Assembly: GCA_004519485.1 (NCBI GenBank)
Contig: CP038110.1
Coordinates: forward strand, 558,001 to 622,000
Length of the DNA: 64,000 bases
Source of the DNA: Nannochloropsis oceanica
Lineage: Eukaryota; Sar; Eustigmatophyceae; Eustigmatales; Monodopsidaceae
Direction: 5' to 3'
The position numbers and the translations under genes are program-made. Numbering within the stretch: position 1 is the stretch's first letter; every line of letters starts with the position of its first letter. Positions 40,601-50,371 of this stretch are shown in pieces. The notes under the pieces are model-generated. The model was not told the origin of the DNA. It made no database searches and saw only the letters and a list, made by a program, of their open reading frames with translations.

Positions 40601-42256
40601 TAGCTCCAGCCCCTCCCCTTCCCCCCCTCCCATCCCCCCTCCCTCCCTTGCACTACTACTGCTGTTCCTGTAAAAATGCTCGACATACCTCGCCACATGC
40701 GGTCTGCCCCTCAACCTCCTCCCAAATACCACCTCCCTCACTCCACACCTCCAAATATCCGTGTTTATCTTCCCTCCCTCCCTCCCTCCTTCCCCCATCG
40801 CCATCCTCTTCATCACATACCTCTCTGGTGATAGCCTGTAACCCCCCCCCTCGTCTTCCACCACCAAGTAGGCTCGCCAGATTTCTCCATGTCCCCCCCC
40901 CTCAAATTTGCGGCCCAAACGATAATGCTGCTGCTGCTGCTGCTGTTGCAATCGTCGCTGCTCCTGCTCGCCGTCGTGATCCTCGGCCCATTCCTCCCCC
41001 TTCTCTTCCCCGCCCTTTCCAGCAACACTGCGACTCGCTATATTTTGCTGCTGCTGATGCCGGTGCTGCTGCTGATGATGAGGAGGAGGATGATGCTGGT
41101 GGTGATAATGGCTGGCCCCATCCCGCCACTGCCGGAATCCCTTTGCCAGCTGCTCCATCAGCCTCCTCAAACCCAATCCTTCCTCCCCTGCCTCCCTCCC
41201 TCTCTCCTTCCTTCCTTCACTACCAACACCCTCCCGGTGCCAAAATGAAGAAGACGTGGACGGGAGCATAATACCTTTGTCAGCAGCCGCAGCAGCCGCA
41301 GCAGCCGCAGCCGCTGCAGCTGCAGCAGCAGCAGAGTCGTGTTTCAGAGGGCCGGCCACCAAGGCAAGCCTCTGCAGGAGCGCTGATTCCTCCTCATCTT
41401 CCTCCACGCTGCCTGTGAGCAAACGACCGCTGCTGGCGGTGGCCATGCTGCTGCCTATGGCGGTATTTGACTTGCGAGCTGGTAGCACCGACGAGGTAGA
41501 TGAGGAGGAAGAAGACGAGGACGACGAGGAGGAAGGAAAGGCAGGAAGCTGCTTCAATTCGGGGGTGACAAATGCATAATCATGCACGTGGTGCCGTACC
41601 CCTTCCTCCAAATATGTCACTCCCAACGGCTGAATGAAGTCTTGCAATATGTATCGATCGTGAATCAACTCGCCGCGTTGAAGTGTTGTGGAGAGAGCCC
41701 CCCCGCAGGAGGTGGAATGGACTTGAAGGGTCGAAGGGCTCGTGGTAGTCGTCGCTGTTGGGGTCATCATGCTGTTCGGTCTTCTCCCACTCAAGGTTTT
41801 CTTGCCACTGCTGCTACTGCTGCTGGGTCGGGTACCAGGGCGGGGGTTGTAAGGTTTAGGGACGAGGAATGTACCATGCTCACCCATCTTGAGGCTCGTG
41901 CCCTTTTCCCCGTTAGAAGACGGGGAGGACGACCATAAATTGTTTTTGGCACCAGAATTATCGTCGCGGAAGTTGTTACTGCTGCTCTTGTGAGCACTGT
42001 CACCGTTCTCATGAGTGCTCGTAATGCCCGTGGCAGGACAGGAGGGACCTTCCGAGGAACCTTGGTGATGGAAGTGATGATAGAAGTGCTGCCAGTCCGT
42101 CCGACTGAGCAGGAGCAATGCCCAGGAAATGAGAGCGCCCACCAAGACGTTGGTATTAAAGATGGCGCCGTTACCGTCTTCATTTCCTTGGTGCTGATCT
42201 TGTACAGGGAATGAATCCGCCCGAGACCTTGGGCGGCGGGCTGGAGACGGGGGCAT
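37640..42256 (-). CDS. Protein kinase - C2H2 finger - PP2C phosphatase fusion
   Basis: Single exon, 1538 residues from the ATG at 42256. Kinase and phosphatase in one chain is known in plants (kinase and PP2C-like proteins). An N-terminal hydrophobic stretch VLVGALISWALLLL (about 36-50) may anchor it in a membrane. Kinase (about 450-830): GGGHGEIW loop, VMKRM lysine, AAHRDLKPSNLIL catalytic loop, VSDFSSA in place of DFG, YMPPE, DSWSIGVIFLELILGTP. A C2H2-like finger follows: CPRCSRSFSDWPSCHAHLHA, then RKHG. PP2C domain (about 1160-1538): TLEDYHSMGW, YYGIYDGHWG, SGTTATFALV, LLVANVGDSKAIL, VEMTVDHTASNPEE, LALSRSMGDF, LASDGLWDVMG, SMDNIGVLIVDL; metal-binding Asp residues are present, so the phosphatase is probably active. 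GGREGG insertions and poly-Ser/Ala/Gln runs lie between and within domains. The kinase may be active despite DFS. Confidence 0.9.
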   Translation of the reverse strand: MPPSPARRPRSRADSFPVQDQHQGNEDGNGAIFNTNVLVGALISWALLLLSRTDWQHFYHHFHHQGSSEGPSCPATGITSTHENGDSAHKSSSNNFRDDNSGAKNNLWSSSPSSNGEKGTSLKMGEHGTFLVPKPYNPRPGTRPSSSSSSGKKTLSGRRPNSMMTPTATTTTSPSTLQVHSTSCGGALSTTLQRGELIHDRYILQDFIQPLGVTYLEEGVRHHVHDYAFVTPELKQLPAFPSSSSSSSSSSSSTSSVLPARKSNTAIGSSMATASSGRLLTGSVEEDEEESALLQRLALVAGPLKHDSAAAAAAAAAAAAAAAAADKGIMLPSTSSSFWHREGVGSEGRKERGREAGEEGLGLRRLMEQLAKGFRQWRDGASHYHHQHHPPPHHQQQHRHQQQQNIASRSVAGKGGEEKGEEWAEDHDGEQEQRRLQQQQQQQHYRLGRKFEGGGHGEIWRAYLVVEDEGGGYRLSPERYVMKRMAMGEGGREGGKINTDIWRCGVREVVFGRRLRGRPHVARYVEHFYRNSSSSAREGGGMGGGEGEGLELWIVFHDEGISLRRYLYTPTHPPPSSSSSSSTIPPSPRSSHHASDPLLFEPSAFWRHLRLSPGGDDVLKGLLRQILEGTAEVHAAGAAHRDLKPSNLILNLKVQNQNFEGNGGGPEAVLKVSDFSSAVDMVSQVEDGRDERGQNLYGPEGPTQKEETTEYMPPEVLFHPSLPFAVGDPQSYDSWSIGVIFLELILGTPHVFTLSSRDRNILAHQLKRETEEDRQRAYLLAALADFCVVGPADVFGEEEEGGREGGRGGGRKKNTWVEALKSLWRQRQHHQTHHHSHHAAPGPLSSSRPPSLPAMAGSACTLEDLRRALQQRDPLDVGFHDHWGLHLLSLLLQWEPGKRIRPREALAHAYFKGPYVCGRDGSEWATRREMEERCGREGMATVEGEEEEEEENQKEEEEVVMRGGGKMPRGKVAANSMTAVSVTSVSKALISLSSSFLTSLAGSSSSSSGGRSRSERKAVATTAPLQEPSPRFPSPPSSPSSTPTNSSRFSFLSQQHPAGPSSFSCPRCSRSFSDWPSCHAHLHARKHGLFCRYDTRTPPSLPPSLPSCIGSHALLPLDPHSGWCDVQGRRKTLEDYHSMGWGGGREGGREGEYQYYGIYDGHWGTKAAKFASATLHAHFAALWEGGREGGGEGGVEEGALKEAVREAFLRTNADLKTLLMVGGGGREGGRKGGREGGMYDRSGTTATFALVFPKEKLLLVANVGDSKAILCCEIEDGREGGRERPVEMTVDHTASNPEERRALEERGARIWRQGGRKGNETSFTEGSSSSSNSNSSSRSSSSSSSSSSRSSSSKSSRDAVAYDAAAAAATSAATAADVGEDVWRVEGQLALSRSMGDFLYDGLLSREPHMSMVSLGGAREGGREGGRRGGRARYRYLVLASDGLWDVMGNAEVVAFLEQKIEEEEEEEEEEEEKGEEEMGEEVMVVEEEEEEAGRERRRTVWRRKRVDWHALARALTWEAYVRGSMDNIGVLIVDLEQ

Positions 42257-43369
42257 GGGGTGAGAAGGAAGGAAAGAGCTTGAAAGGTCAAACAAGGAAA
42301 GGCTGCGCTGGCGACATTGGCTCCTATATGGTGCGCACTGTGCGAACGGATGGTGTGGAGGTGGAGATTAGACGCGTGAGGGTAGCAAAAGGATGGAGAG
42401 GCAAGGCTTGGCGAGCATTATTGGGAGGGGAGAAATAAGCGGCGGAAATTAGGGGAGGAGATTTTGACACAGGTGACTGTGTCGCACTGACACAGCCCTG
42501 TGCTTTTTACTTCGATATCCTCGATCCCTCCCTATACTTTGTCTAGAGCTCGCTTTAGACCCTCGGGGGTGCGCGTTTGCGTCGCGTAGGTTTTTAGGTC
42601 GCATCCCCCCCCTCCAGTTTCTACGATCCCGAACCTCACCACTCCCTAAAATACAATGAGGAGCTCGGTGAGATCTCGCATTACGTATTCTATGTGGCTA
42701 TATCTTGGCAGTACTTCAGCAAAAGAGATAACTATTTGTACCCCCGCAACCATCGAGGAGAACTGGATCCGGCACACGCGGGTAAGATGCAATTTGAAAC
42801 GCGATGTCACGAGTATCAATTCTCTTCTTTGAACATTTTCATATGCTTGGCTGCCGGATGTCAGGCCTAAAATGCGATAAATAAATATTCGATTAGGGGA
42901 GCCCTTCTGAATCCAGATTACTGATGCCTCACCAAAATGCCGGCCGTAGGTACCGTTCTATCTAGCTAACAATAATTGGTACTGGAAACATAACTCCTGT
43001 CGATGAGTTGTGGGCAAAGTATTATTCAAATCTGACAATCTACTTCAGTGCTGTGTAAGAAACGACAGAAACTGATTGAAAAACTCACATTTGTAAATAT
43101 TAACCAAAAGGATGAAACAAAACATTGCACATTTTTGTGATCGTGGTGGCATCTTTTGTTCTCGATCACCGTAATTATGCCTCCGATATGCCCCTTCCTA
43201 TCCAAACATCTGCGTATTTTGGGGGCTACACTTTGTATCTTCCAATATACTTATAGAACTCTGAAGATTTATGTCTCGATCATCCCGTTTGATGACCATC
43301 AAAAAGCACAATCGTATGACAAAATACGGAAATAGCGTCTACATCCGTCGATCTCAAATTCAATAGACC
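42257..43369. other. AT-richer intergenic region
   Basis: 1.1 kb between the 5' end of the kinase-PP2C gene and the 3' end of the CobW-type GTPase, both on the minus strand. AT content rises sharply from about 42650. No gene, repeat or RNA is recognised. It should hold the kinase-PP2C promoter. Confidence 0.5.
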
Positions 43370-44848
43370 TCACTTATTCATGCGAGTCTCCGCACGACAC
43401 GCGAGGCGGATGGCTCCATCGTTATCAATAGGAGCCCAGATCTCTATCCCGTTGTGGAGTCGGACCCGGTAGGGGTTACCGTCGTTCCACTGCTTGATCA
43501 CCTCGCCCAGCTCCCATTGATTCTCATCCACGTGGCAGCGGACCCGAGTCCCAACCTCAAAGCGCAGGGGCTTGGTGACAAGACATGCCGCAAAACCCTC
43601 GGTGAGCTCGGTGCGGTTCAGGTTGCGGCCAATGAAGACAAAACGGTTCGTCCGATCCTGGACGCACTTCCACTCTTGATCGTCCATGGAGGCACCAAAG
43701 AGCATATGGACCCCTTGGAAAATCCAGGGCGCATCGAAGCCCTTAACGGACAGAACGCCCTTGTAGCGGAAGAGTTCCGTGCCCTTATCGCGGAGGAGGA
43801 CGGACAGCCAACGTTCAAGTTGTCCCAAATTCATGTCTCCGGCCAGTCTGAAGCCTACCGAGGTGACGCTCTGGTCATGTTCATGCTCCTGATCCCCGAG
43901 GAACTCCGGGTCGAAGTCTAAGACCCGCTTCAGGTCAAATGCTTTGAGGTCCAGGACTTTGTCTAGGTTGACCACAGCATTTTGGGTGCGTATGATAGGC
44001 GCAAAGTTGTTGACAGCTTTGATGCGCTTTTCGACCTCCATCAGCTCGGCGTCTGTGGCGAGATCAATCTTATTGAGGAGGACTCGATCAGCAAAGGCGA
44101 GCTGCTCCACTGCCTCGTTTTCCACGCCTTCCGGACGAGGGTCATCGAGGTGCTGGATAAGATGCTTGGAGTCCACCACCGTGAGAATAGCATCCAGGCG
44201 CAATTTGGACTGTGTAACACATTACGGGGGAACGGAGGGGGGGAAACGATTTTGTGCGTGCTATGGGCGGATGCAGACAGGAATGCCGGACTCGGAAAAG
44301 CCGACTAGCCTACATACCTGAAGCTCATCATGCACAAAGAATGTTTGGGCGACCGGAGCTGGGTCGGCCAACCCCGTCGTCTCGATGAGGATATGGTCAA
44401 ACTTTCCGGCTTTGCGCTTGAAGAGGTCCGTGAGGATGCGGATCAGGTCCCCGCGGACAGTGCAGCAAATGCCTGGTGGGGTTTGGTGAGACAGGTAAAG
44501 TGAACGAGTGGCTTTTTTGGGGATGAATTGACGTAATAACTTACAGCCATTGTTCATCTCCACAATGTCCTCTGTTCCGAAATCCTTGCGCTTCACAAGG
44601 GAGTCGTCGACGCCCACCTCCCCAAACTCATTCTCAATGACAGCGATACGCTTCCCATGCTGCGCCGTCATAATGTGATTTAGCAGGGTCTATTGATCAT
44701 GCGTATGATATTCATCATAAGTACAGAGAAAGGCAAGTTGCCAGTCGGCGTATATACTGACACCTACCGTTTTACCGCTCCCCAAGAAGCCCGTGAGCAC
44801 CGTAACCGGGATGAGAGTTTTTTTCTTGTTGCTGGCTTTGTTAGGCAT
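43370..44848 (-). CDS. CobW/ZNG1-type G3E GTPase, putative metallochaperone, 4 exons
   Basis: Exons 44848-44768, 44689-44545, 44472-44318 and 44209-43370 join in phase to 406 residues. G3E family GTPases deliver metals; the eukaryotic ZNG1 branch delivers zinc to methionine aminopeptidase. The P-loop VTVLTGFLGSGKT ends exon 1, exon 2 holds IAVIENEFGEVGVDDSLV and MNNG, and splicing creates the metal-binding CICC motif (NNGC|ICCTVRGDL). ILIETTGLADPAP (Walker B region) and LLNKIDLA (base specificity) follow. The CobW C-terminal domain is present (FRYKGVLSVKGFDAPWIFQG, ending FIGRNLN). After it comes an extra ~70-residue tail with an SH3-like look: VGTRVRCHVDENQWELGEV and YRVRLHNGIEIWAPID. No targeting peptide is seen, so it is probably cytosolic. 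Which metal it carries cannot be told from sequence. Confidence 0.92.
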
Positions 44849-46434
44849 GTAACTTGTCTTGTCTAGCTTCAGCTTATTAAGTTTGTATGTCTGTGTATGC
44901 GCGTACTTGCCGATGGTTGCTCGTCGTCGGACTGCAAGTCAATGAGGGAGGAGGAGGGAAGGTTCCCAGCATCCAGGGAGGGGAGGTTTTGGCTTTGCCA
45001 GAGGGGCTGGGATCCTACCTAAATACAGCCAACGAGCAACAGTCGAGATCACAAATGAGCAAGCAAACAGTCAGCAGAAATTCAGATGAGCAGATAAGCA
45101 TATAAGCAGATAAGCAGAAAAGCAAAGGAAAAAATGAATACAAGCACTGCGCACGTCAGATGTCTGAACCTCGCTGCGCACATGGGGTCGGACAAGCAGA
45201 ATCCTGCCCCCTCCACGGAAAGGATGAATGGAGTGGAAGGAATCGGTTATGCTGACCGCACAGACTGCTGCTTGGACATGCCTAGCAACAAGCGCAAGAT
45301 ACAGACACACAGTCTAGTTTACCAAACATACAAAAACAAAAGGGGTCGCCGGATAAGGAAGGAGGGTGGCGAGGTGAAGCAAGCTGCCGTCGGAGAGCGT
45401 CAGCAGACACGCCGGAGTAAGTGCCAACAAATTTTGGGCACCTCATAATATCCACACCAAGCTTTCCGGAGGATTTAAGTCATACTGGATGACAGCGAAT
45501 ATCACCATACCCCACACTGTTTTCATTTTCATGTCGCACCCCCAAATTTGTGTCCTTATATACAGTGTCGTTTCGAGAACATAGCTTGAATATGGCCCAC
45601 GTTGAACTGGGGGGAGGAACAACGCAATCATGGATGAATGCAAGCAAGTGCGCAGGACGTCAGGAGGAAGACATCTTAAAATTCGGGTTAGAATAACGGA
45701 GAGTAAAGTGGACAGATTAGTGACCGTCTGCGGTAAGAGGCAAATGGAAAGAATTTACAATTAAAGGAGCTCAAATCATATTTCAAGAGGCAAAAAGAAC
45801 ATTATGCTACATGTTCGCTACTCGCTTAAGTCTCCTCTATCTTTTTTACCGCTCGTCTGTGATCCCTTTTCACACCCTCCACTTACATTGACTCCCCCCC
45901 CCTCCTCCAGCTCCTCTTCCTCCTCCTATCATCCCCCTCCTCCCTTTTCTCCTTTTTGTCCGCCTTTTCCTTTTCCTTCTCCTCCTCGTCCTCTCTTTCT
46001 TCTCTCATCATCATGCTCCCCTCCTTCTTGTGAAGGGTGCCATCAATTAATTCTCAAGCGACGTTGTCAAAGTAAGACTAAGAAAAGACAAGACGTAAGT
46101 GAGGGATCGAAAATTGTAGATGGTTCTAAACTGTAAGATCGGAACAAGTTGGCGAGCTGAGGGGGGAAAGAAAAGAGATATCGTTCTACATGACTACATC
46201 GCAAAATCGTTGAATGTGGTAAGTCAAGAAGAAAAGTGCTCGAAGGCAAAGAATGAAGACGAACGTATGTCTGAGACAAAGAAGAAAAACTTGGAGCAAA
46301 AGCAAGCGGAGATGCATGATGTAAGAAAAGAAGATATAATAAGGAGCTAATTTGTCATATCGATACATCATTTGCTTCTTCTTTTGGCTGTACAATTGAA
46401 TGCTTGTGTGTTTCTCTCTAACGGGCATGGCAGC
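44849..46434. other. 1.6 kb intergenic region, no gene recognised
   Basis: Contains the 5' flank of the CobW-type gene and the 3' flank of ENY2, both minus strand. Frames of 66-110 codons on both strands show no family motif. The middle is AT-richer with a pyrimidine-rich run at 45893-46020. Nothing else is seen. Confidence 0.45.
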
Positions 46435-47029
46435 TCATCCAACATCAGTCCGCAAGGATTCCCGAATGGCTTTGAGCGCTTCTACTCGTAGGTTGTCCGG
46501 TATTGTTGCTATGATTATGTCAGTGTGCGGATATGAATAGAAATGAGATTAGGCATGCTATCCGCAACCTTTCTGTACCAACCACCACCCCTCCATTTCC
46601 GTATATTTGCCAACCACCCTTCCCCCCCTCTCGTACCTCTTGCCCTTGGCATTGTCAAGGCCACTAGCTCGTCTACTGTCACGCCTTCGATGCAATTATT
46701 CCGCATCACTTCCTTGCAAAGCTCCTTTACCTCTTCCTTCCACCCAGCCCCTTGCAGGCGCTCGCGCAGAACGGCCTTGAGGCGGTCCTTCCCACCCGAG
46801 TCCACAAACTGCTGGAGGATGGCGATTTGCTGCTCCCGTGCGGCTCTTTGCTGCTCCTCTACCTGCTTCTGCTCTTCATTGATTGGCAGGTTGGGGCTGT
46901 GTGGCGTGCATGTTTAGGGGCGTGCATGAGTGCGGTGGGTTGGGAGTGAGATGGATGCGATGCAGGATTTGGATAGACAAATACTTACTTTCCCGTGGAA
47001 ACATCGGTGGCTGTGGCGTTTGCTGGCAT
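46435..47029 (-). CDS. ENY2/Sus1-like transcription and mRNA-export factor, 3 exons
   Basis: Small helical subunit of the SAGA deubiquitinase module and the TREX-2 mRNA-export complex. Exons 47029-46989, 46896-46637 and 46508-46435 join in phase (AA|C and G|CA codons rebuilt) to 124 residues. The family core is DRLKAVLRERLQGAGWKEEV (residues split for length), KELCKEVMRNNCIEGVTVDE and LVALTMPRARA, ending TIPDNLRVEALKAIRESL. This parallels human ENY2 ([20 protein letters not shown]...ITPKGRALVPDSVKKELL). It is about 25 residues longer at the N-terminus, with a Gln/Glu-rich coiled stretch EEQKQVEEQQRAAREQQIAI. The frame in the genome is broken by the introns, so unspliced reading shows only part of it. 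Identification is firm. Confidence 0.92.
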
Positions 47030-47535
47030 TGTTGTGCTGTTGGCGACGTGAACGGTGAGGCTGTGAGCGTCTGTCTTGTGAGTTGAATGTGGATGTGGGT
47101 GGGATGAGAGGCCGTGCATGCCTCCTGACGCGCTGCATTGCAAGAATCGCCAAAGACTACGAGGCGAATACTCTTCCCTTCCTCACACCCTTGATTTTCC
47201 TCGTGCGTGCGTGTTCATGGATAAGCCACCACAGTGTGGTGCTGCGCTTAATGGTGATGCTTCTCTGTGCCGTCAGTGTGTATGTTGCGGGGCATGAGGT
47301 CCCACGAACGCGACCTTGTTCTTTTTTTAGCCTCCTCCCTTCCTTCATCGTTCTGACCCTACCCTGGCTTGGACGATGTCTAACCCTTTCCACACATACA
47401 CTGAACAGGCACAGTCCCGGGTTCACATCATCACGTTTCGCTGGGAAAGGAGAACCAAGCCCGTCCGTCATTCTGCACACTTATCAAGGCACCCCGTCCA
47501 TTTTTCAACTCCTAGCATCACGTCGTGCGAGCAAC
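47030..47535. promoter_or_regulatory. Divergent promoter region, ENY2 and polytopic membrane protein
   Basis: 506 bp between two head-to-head start codons. The plus-strand frame is open through much of it, and an in-frame ATG at 47104 would extend the membrane protein. The extension looks unlike a folded domain, so I treat the region as leader and promoter. Confidence 0.45.
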
Positions 47536-49597
47536 ATGACCACCCCAATCAGCTCTGCGTCTACGAGTTTTTCCACCCCTATCGATGCTGGGGTCCGAGA
47601 TATCGAGGCTGGAACGGCACCAACCGCGCCACCTGCAGTGCAAGCCGCGCAAGACCAGATCCGTGAAGAAGAAGAGGAAGCCACTAGGCCCCTCACTATC
47701 GTCGCGGGCAGCGCCCAGAAGACCGAAGAAGGAGGCAAGGAGGACTCTGAGGACAAAGAGAAAGACAAGGACAGGGACAAAGTCGTCCCTCCCGTTCTCG
47801 GCTTCGCCGGGGGCATCGACCGTGCTGCTTTGCTAGGAGACCATGACGACGAGCAAGGCAGCTTATTGGAGGAGGACGGCCCGGACGAGGACCCGATAGT
47901 GCACGCTACACGCGACCTGTGCCTCGGCCTGCTCCGCAAAGCCTTTTATGTCGTCATGCCTCTCTCCATCATTGCCTCCGTTTTCGCTTGTCTCTATGGG
48001 TGGATCTTCGTGAACACCGCCCACTATCTCGCTGATCCTGACAGCTGGCAACGCTGCATTGTCTACAACACGGGAAATGCCGGAGCGACGCCCCAGAATT
48101 TTGCCGTGAGCGCCTCGGCCTTTGGAGGGATGATGTTCATTTTTATGGGGTTAGGGTTCAAGGCCGGTTATCTTGCTTTGCAGGACATTGAGTTGCTTCC
48201 GTACTCCTTGACGGTGACGTGCTACACTCTGTTGGGGCAGATGGTGTATCGGCCGGTGAACCCCGTGGTGCCGGCCATCACTGAACTGACCCCCACCCTT
48301 GTCTCGCTCGCCTCCTTCATCCACCCGAAGATGTACACGAATGTGCCCAATCCCAATAATAATAATGCCTGCCAACACGCCTACCGAGTGAACGCCTGCT
48401 TTCTGGCATTTTGCTGTATCCTCTTCGCCGCCAATATCTTCAATCTTTTCCTGCAGATCTACGCGCTTGTCCGCACGTGGCGTGTGCCGCGACAGGAACG
48501 TTACGTCTTGGTCTGGTACCGACCTGCACTTGTACTGGTGTTGTTGGCAATTGGTGGGTATATCCTGACTGTGGGTGCCAAGGAAGATGCGGCGTTGAAG
48601 ACATTATTCTTGCTCGAGGAGGTGGGGCATGGGTACTTGTTCCCATTTGAACGCCCCGCGCTTGACACGGTGGGGCTGTTCCTACTGCTGACCGTGGCGA
48701 GTGTTATCTATGGGGCGTGTAAACAGGAACCGGGGAGTTTCAAGTGGGCGGCGTTCACGGCCTACGTCAACGTGTTGCTCTCTTACCCAATATTAATCAG
48801 GTAGGTTTAAAGGGAAGGGAGGGAGGGAGGGAGGGAGGGAGGGACATATTGGCCTCTGGCAGCACATACCCTACGACGGCCGGACTTCCGAGTCACAGAT
48901 CATTAAAGAGCAACGCAAGTACTGACTCTCCTTTGCTTCCTCTCTCCCCTTCCTCCTCCCCTCTTTCCCTTCGATTCCTCGATTCTGTAGCAATTTCCAA
49001 GCATACCACCTCTATGGCTTCTGGACCTACGAGGGGTGCAAGCATTTCCTGGAGACCGACACGAGTCACGCAGGTGGGGCCAACCGGCAGCTCCTTTTCC
49101 TGGTGGCTGGGAATAAGTATCCGGAGACAGAGAAGGCTTTCTGTAGGGATACGAGGGTGGCATTACTAGGGCAATTTGCCCAGTTTGTGATTATGCACCT
49201 GGCGATTGGGGCGTGTTTGCTGGTGGTGTTGGCTAATTGGAGGATTGAAAAGCCCTCGATGCAATTACATTTGTTTGGGTCCAAGGCGTCGTCGTTTTTG
49301 TTTCCCGATGCTCCGCCGGGGCAGGAGGATGGGGAGGGAGGGAGAGGGAGGGGGAGTAGTCAGCACAGGGGGGAGGGGGGAGGGAGGAGGCGGGTGTCGT
49401 CTGTGGCGTCGAACAACTGTACGGTGCTGCAAGAGCCTTTACTGTCACCTTCTGGAGCAGGAGGAGGGACGGGATTACGGCCGCCGCTGCACCATCGACG
49501 ACAGAGTAGTGGATCGGTGACTTCTCACAGGGGGGGAGGGCATGGGCGGGGGAGGAGCTCCATGAATGACCACTTGTTGGGGCCGGTGTTGGATTAG
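47536..49597 (+). CDS. Unrecognised polytopic membrane protein, 2 exons
   Basis: Exons 47536-48800 and 48991-49597 (AG|GTAGGT donor, CTGTAG acceptor, AG|C phase) give 623 residues. The N-terminal ~130 residues are acidic and charged (EEEEEATRP, then a Lys/Asp/Glu run), with no signal peptide. Then come about seven hydrophobic segments: FYVVMPLSIIASVFACLYGW, SASAFGGMMFIFMGLGFKAG, ACFLAFCCILFAANIFNLFL, ALVLVLLAIGGYILTVGA, VGLFLLLTVASVIYGA, AFTAYVNVLLSYPILI and FVIMHLAIGACLLVVLANW. Between the last two lies a loop rich in aromatic residues (NFQAYHLYGFWTYEGCKHF). The C-terminus is Gly/Arg/Ser-rich, partly from GGGA repeats. The layout suggests a seven-helix transporter or receptor-like protein, but I recognise no family motif. 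A longer N-terminus from 47104 is possible. Confidence 0.75.
48816..48843 (+). repeat. GGGA tetranucleotide repeat in intron
   Basis: About seven GGGA units early in the intron of the membrane-protein gene, the same unit that appears within exons elsewhere. Confidence 0.85.
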
Positions 49598-50371
49598 ATG
49601 GGAAGAATTAGAAGGGAGAGGAAAGGAAGGTTCCATTACATGTTTAAATACTCTGCGTGGATAGAGAGAGGGAGGTGGAAAAGCTTGCATGAAAAGAAGC
49701 TAGAAAACTGCATGCATGTGTCACGGAGAAGGGGGAAATGTGCGTCTAGAGCACGCAATGAAATGACTGGAGGAAAAACAGGGGCCCAGAGACTGGGCGA
49801 GAAAAGAGAAGAGATTGAACAAATAAAGAATAAGGAGAAAGTACGCGGCAAATGGTACAATATAATATCTTGCTTTTAGTTTTGCATGTCGGGCCGCGAC
49901 GAAAAGATCGAAGAACGTTATTGTGTGCAGCCTCTTCTCGTCTTGTCCTCCTTGCATTATTTTCACTTCCTCACGGCCTACTGCAGCAATACCGCCACAC
50001 CAACGGCTTGGTCACGTCTTTATTATGGCATATGGGCGATGTGGTCGTTGCAGGGAGAGGCTGTGTTGGCCGGTGAAGAGGGTGGGGGCCTTCCCCAACG
50101 CTCCCTTCTCTGCTTGCTTCTTCATCGCCGCACACGAAAAGGCATCATCGTTGCGCATCTGAAGTACATGTCTCTGATGTCCATCGCACTCCCTCACCGA
50201 ATCCCACGCCATCACATACATACGACAAGGCTCCGCGGACTCACGTTCGGTAGCAGGAAAACGAAGCTGCCGAAGCCAGGACGTGCAAGGCCTGTGGCCG
50301 CGAGCAACCCATCCACGTAGCCTCCCCTCCCGTGCCTCCCGTCTTTCTCCTTTCTCCGGCACCGACGCACC
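49598..50371. other. Intergenic region upstream of the histone deacetylase
   Basis: Holds the 3' flank of the membrane-protein gene and the promoter and leader of the HDAC gene, same strand. Short frames on both strands show no motif. Nothing else is seen. Confidence 0.45.
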
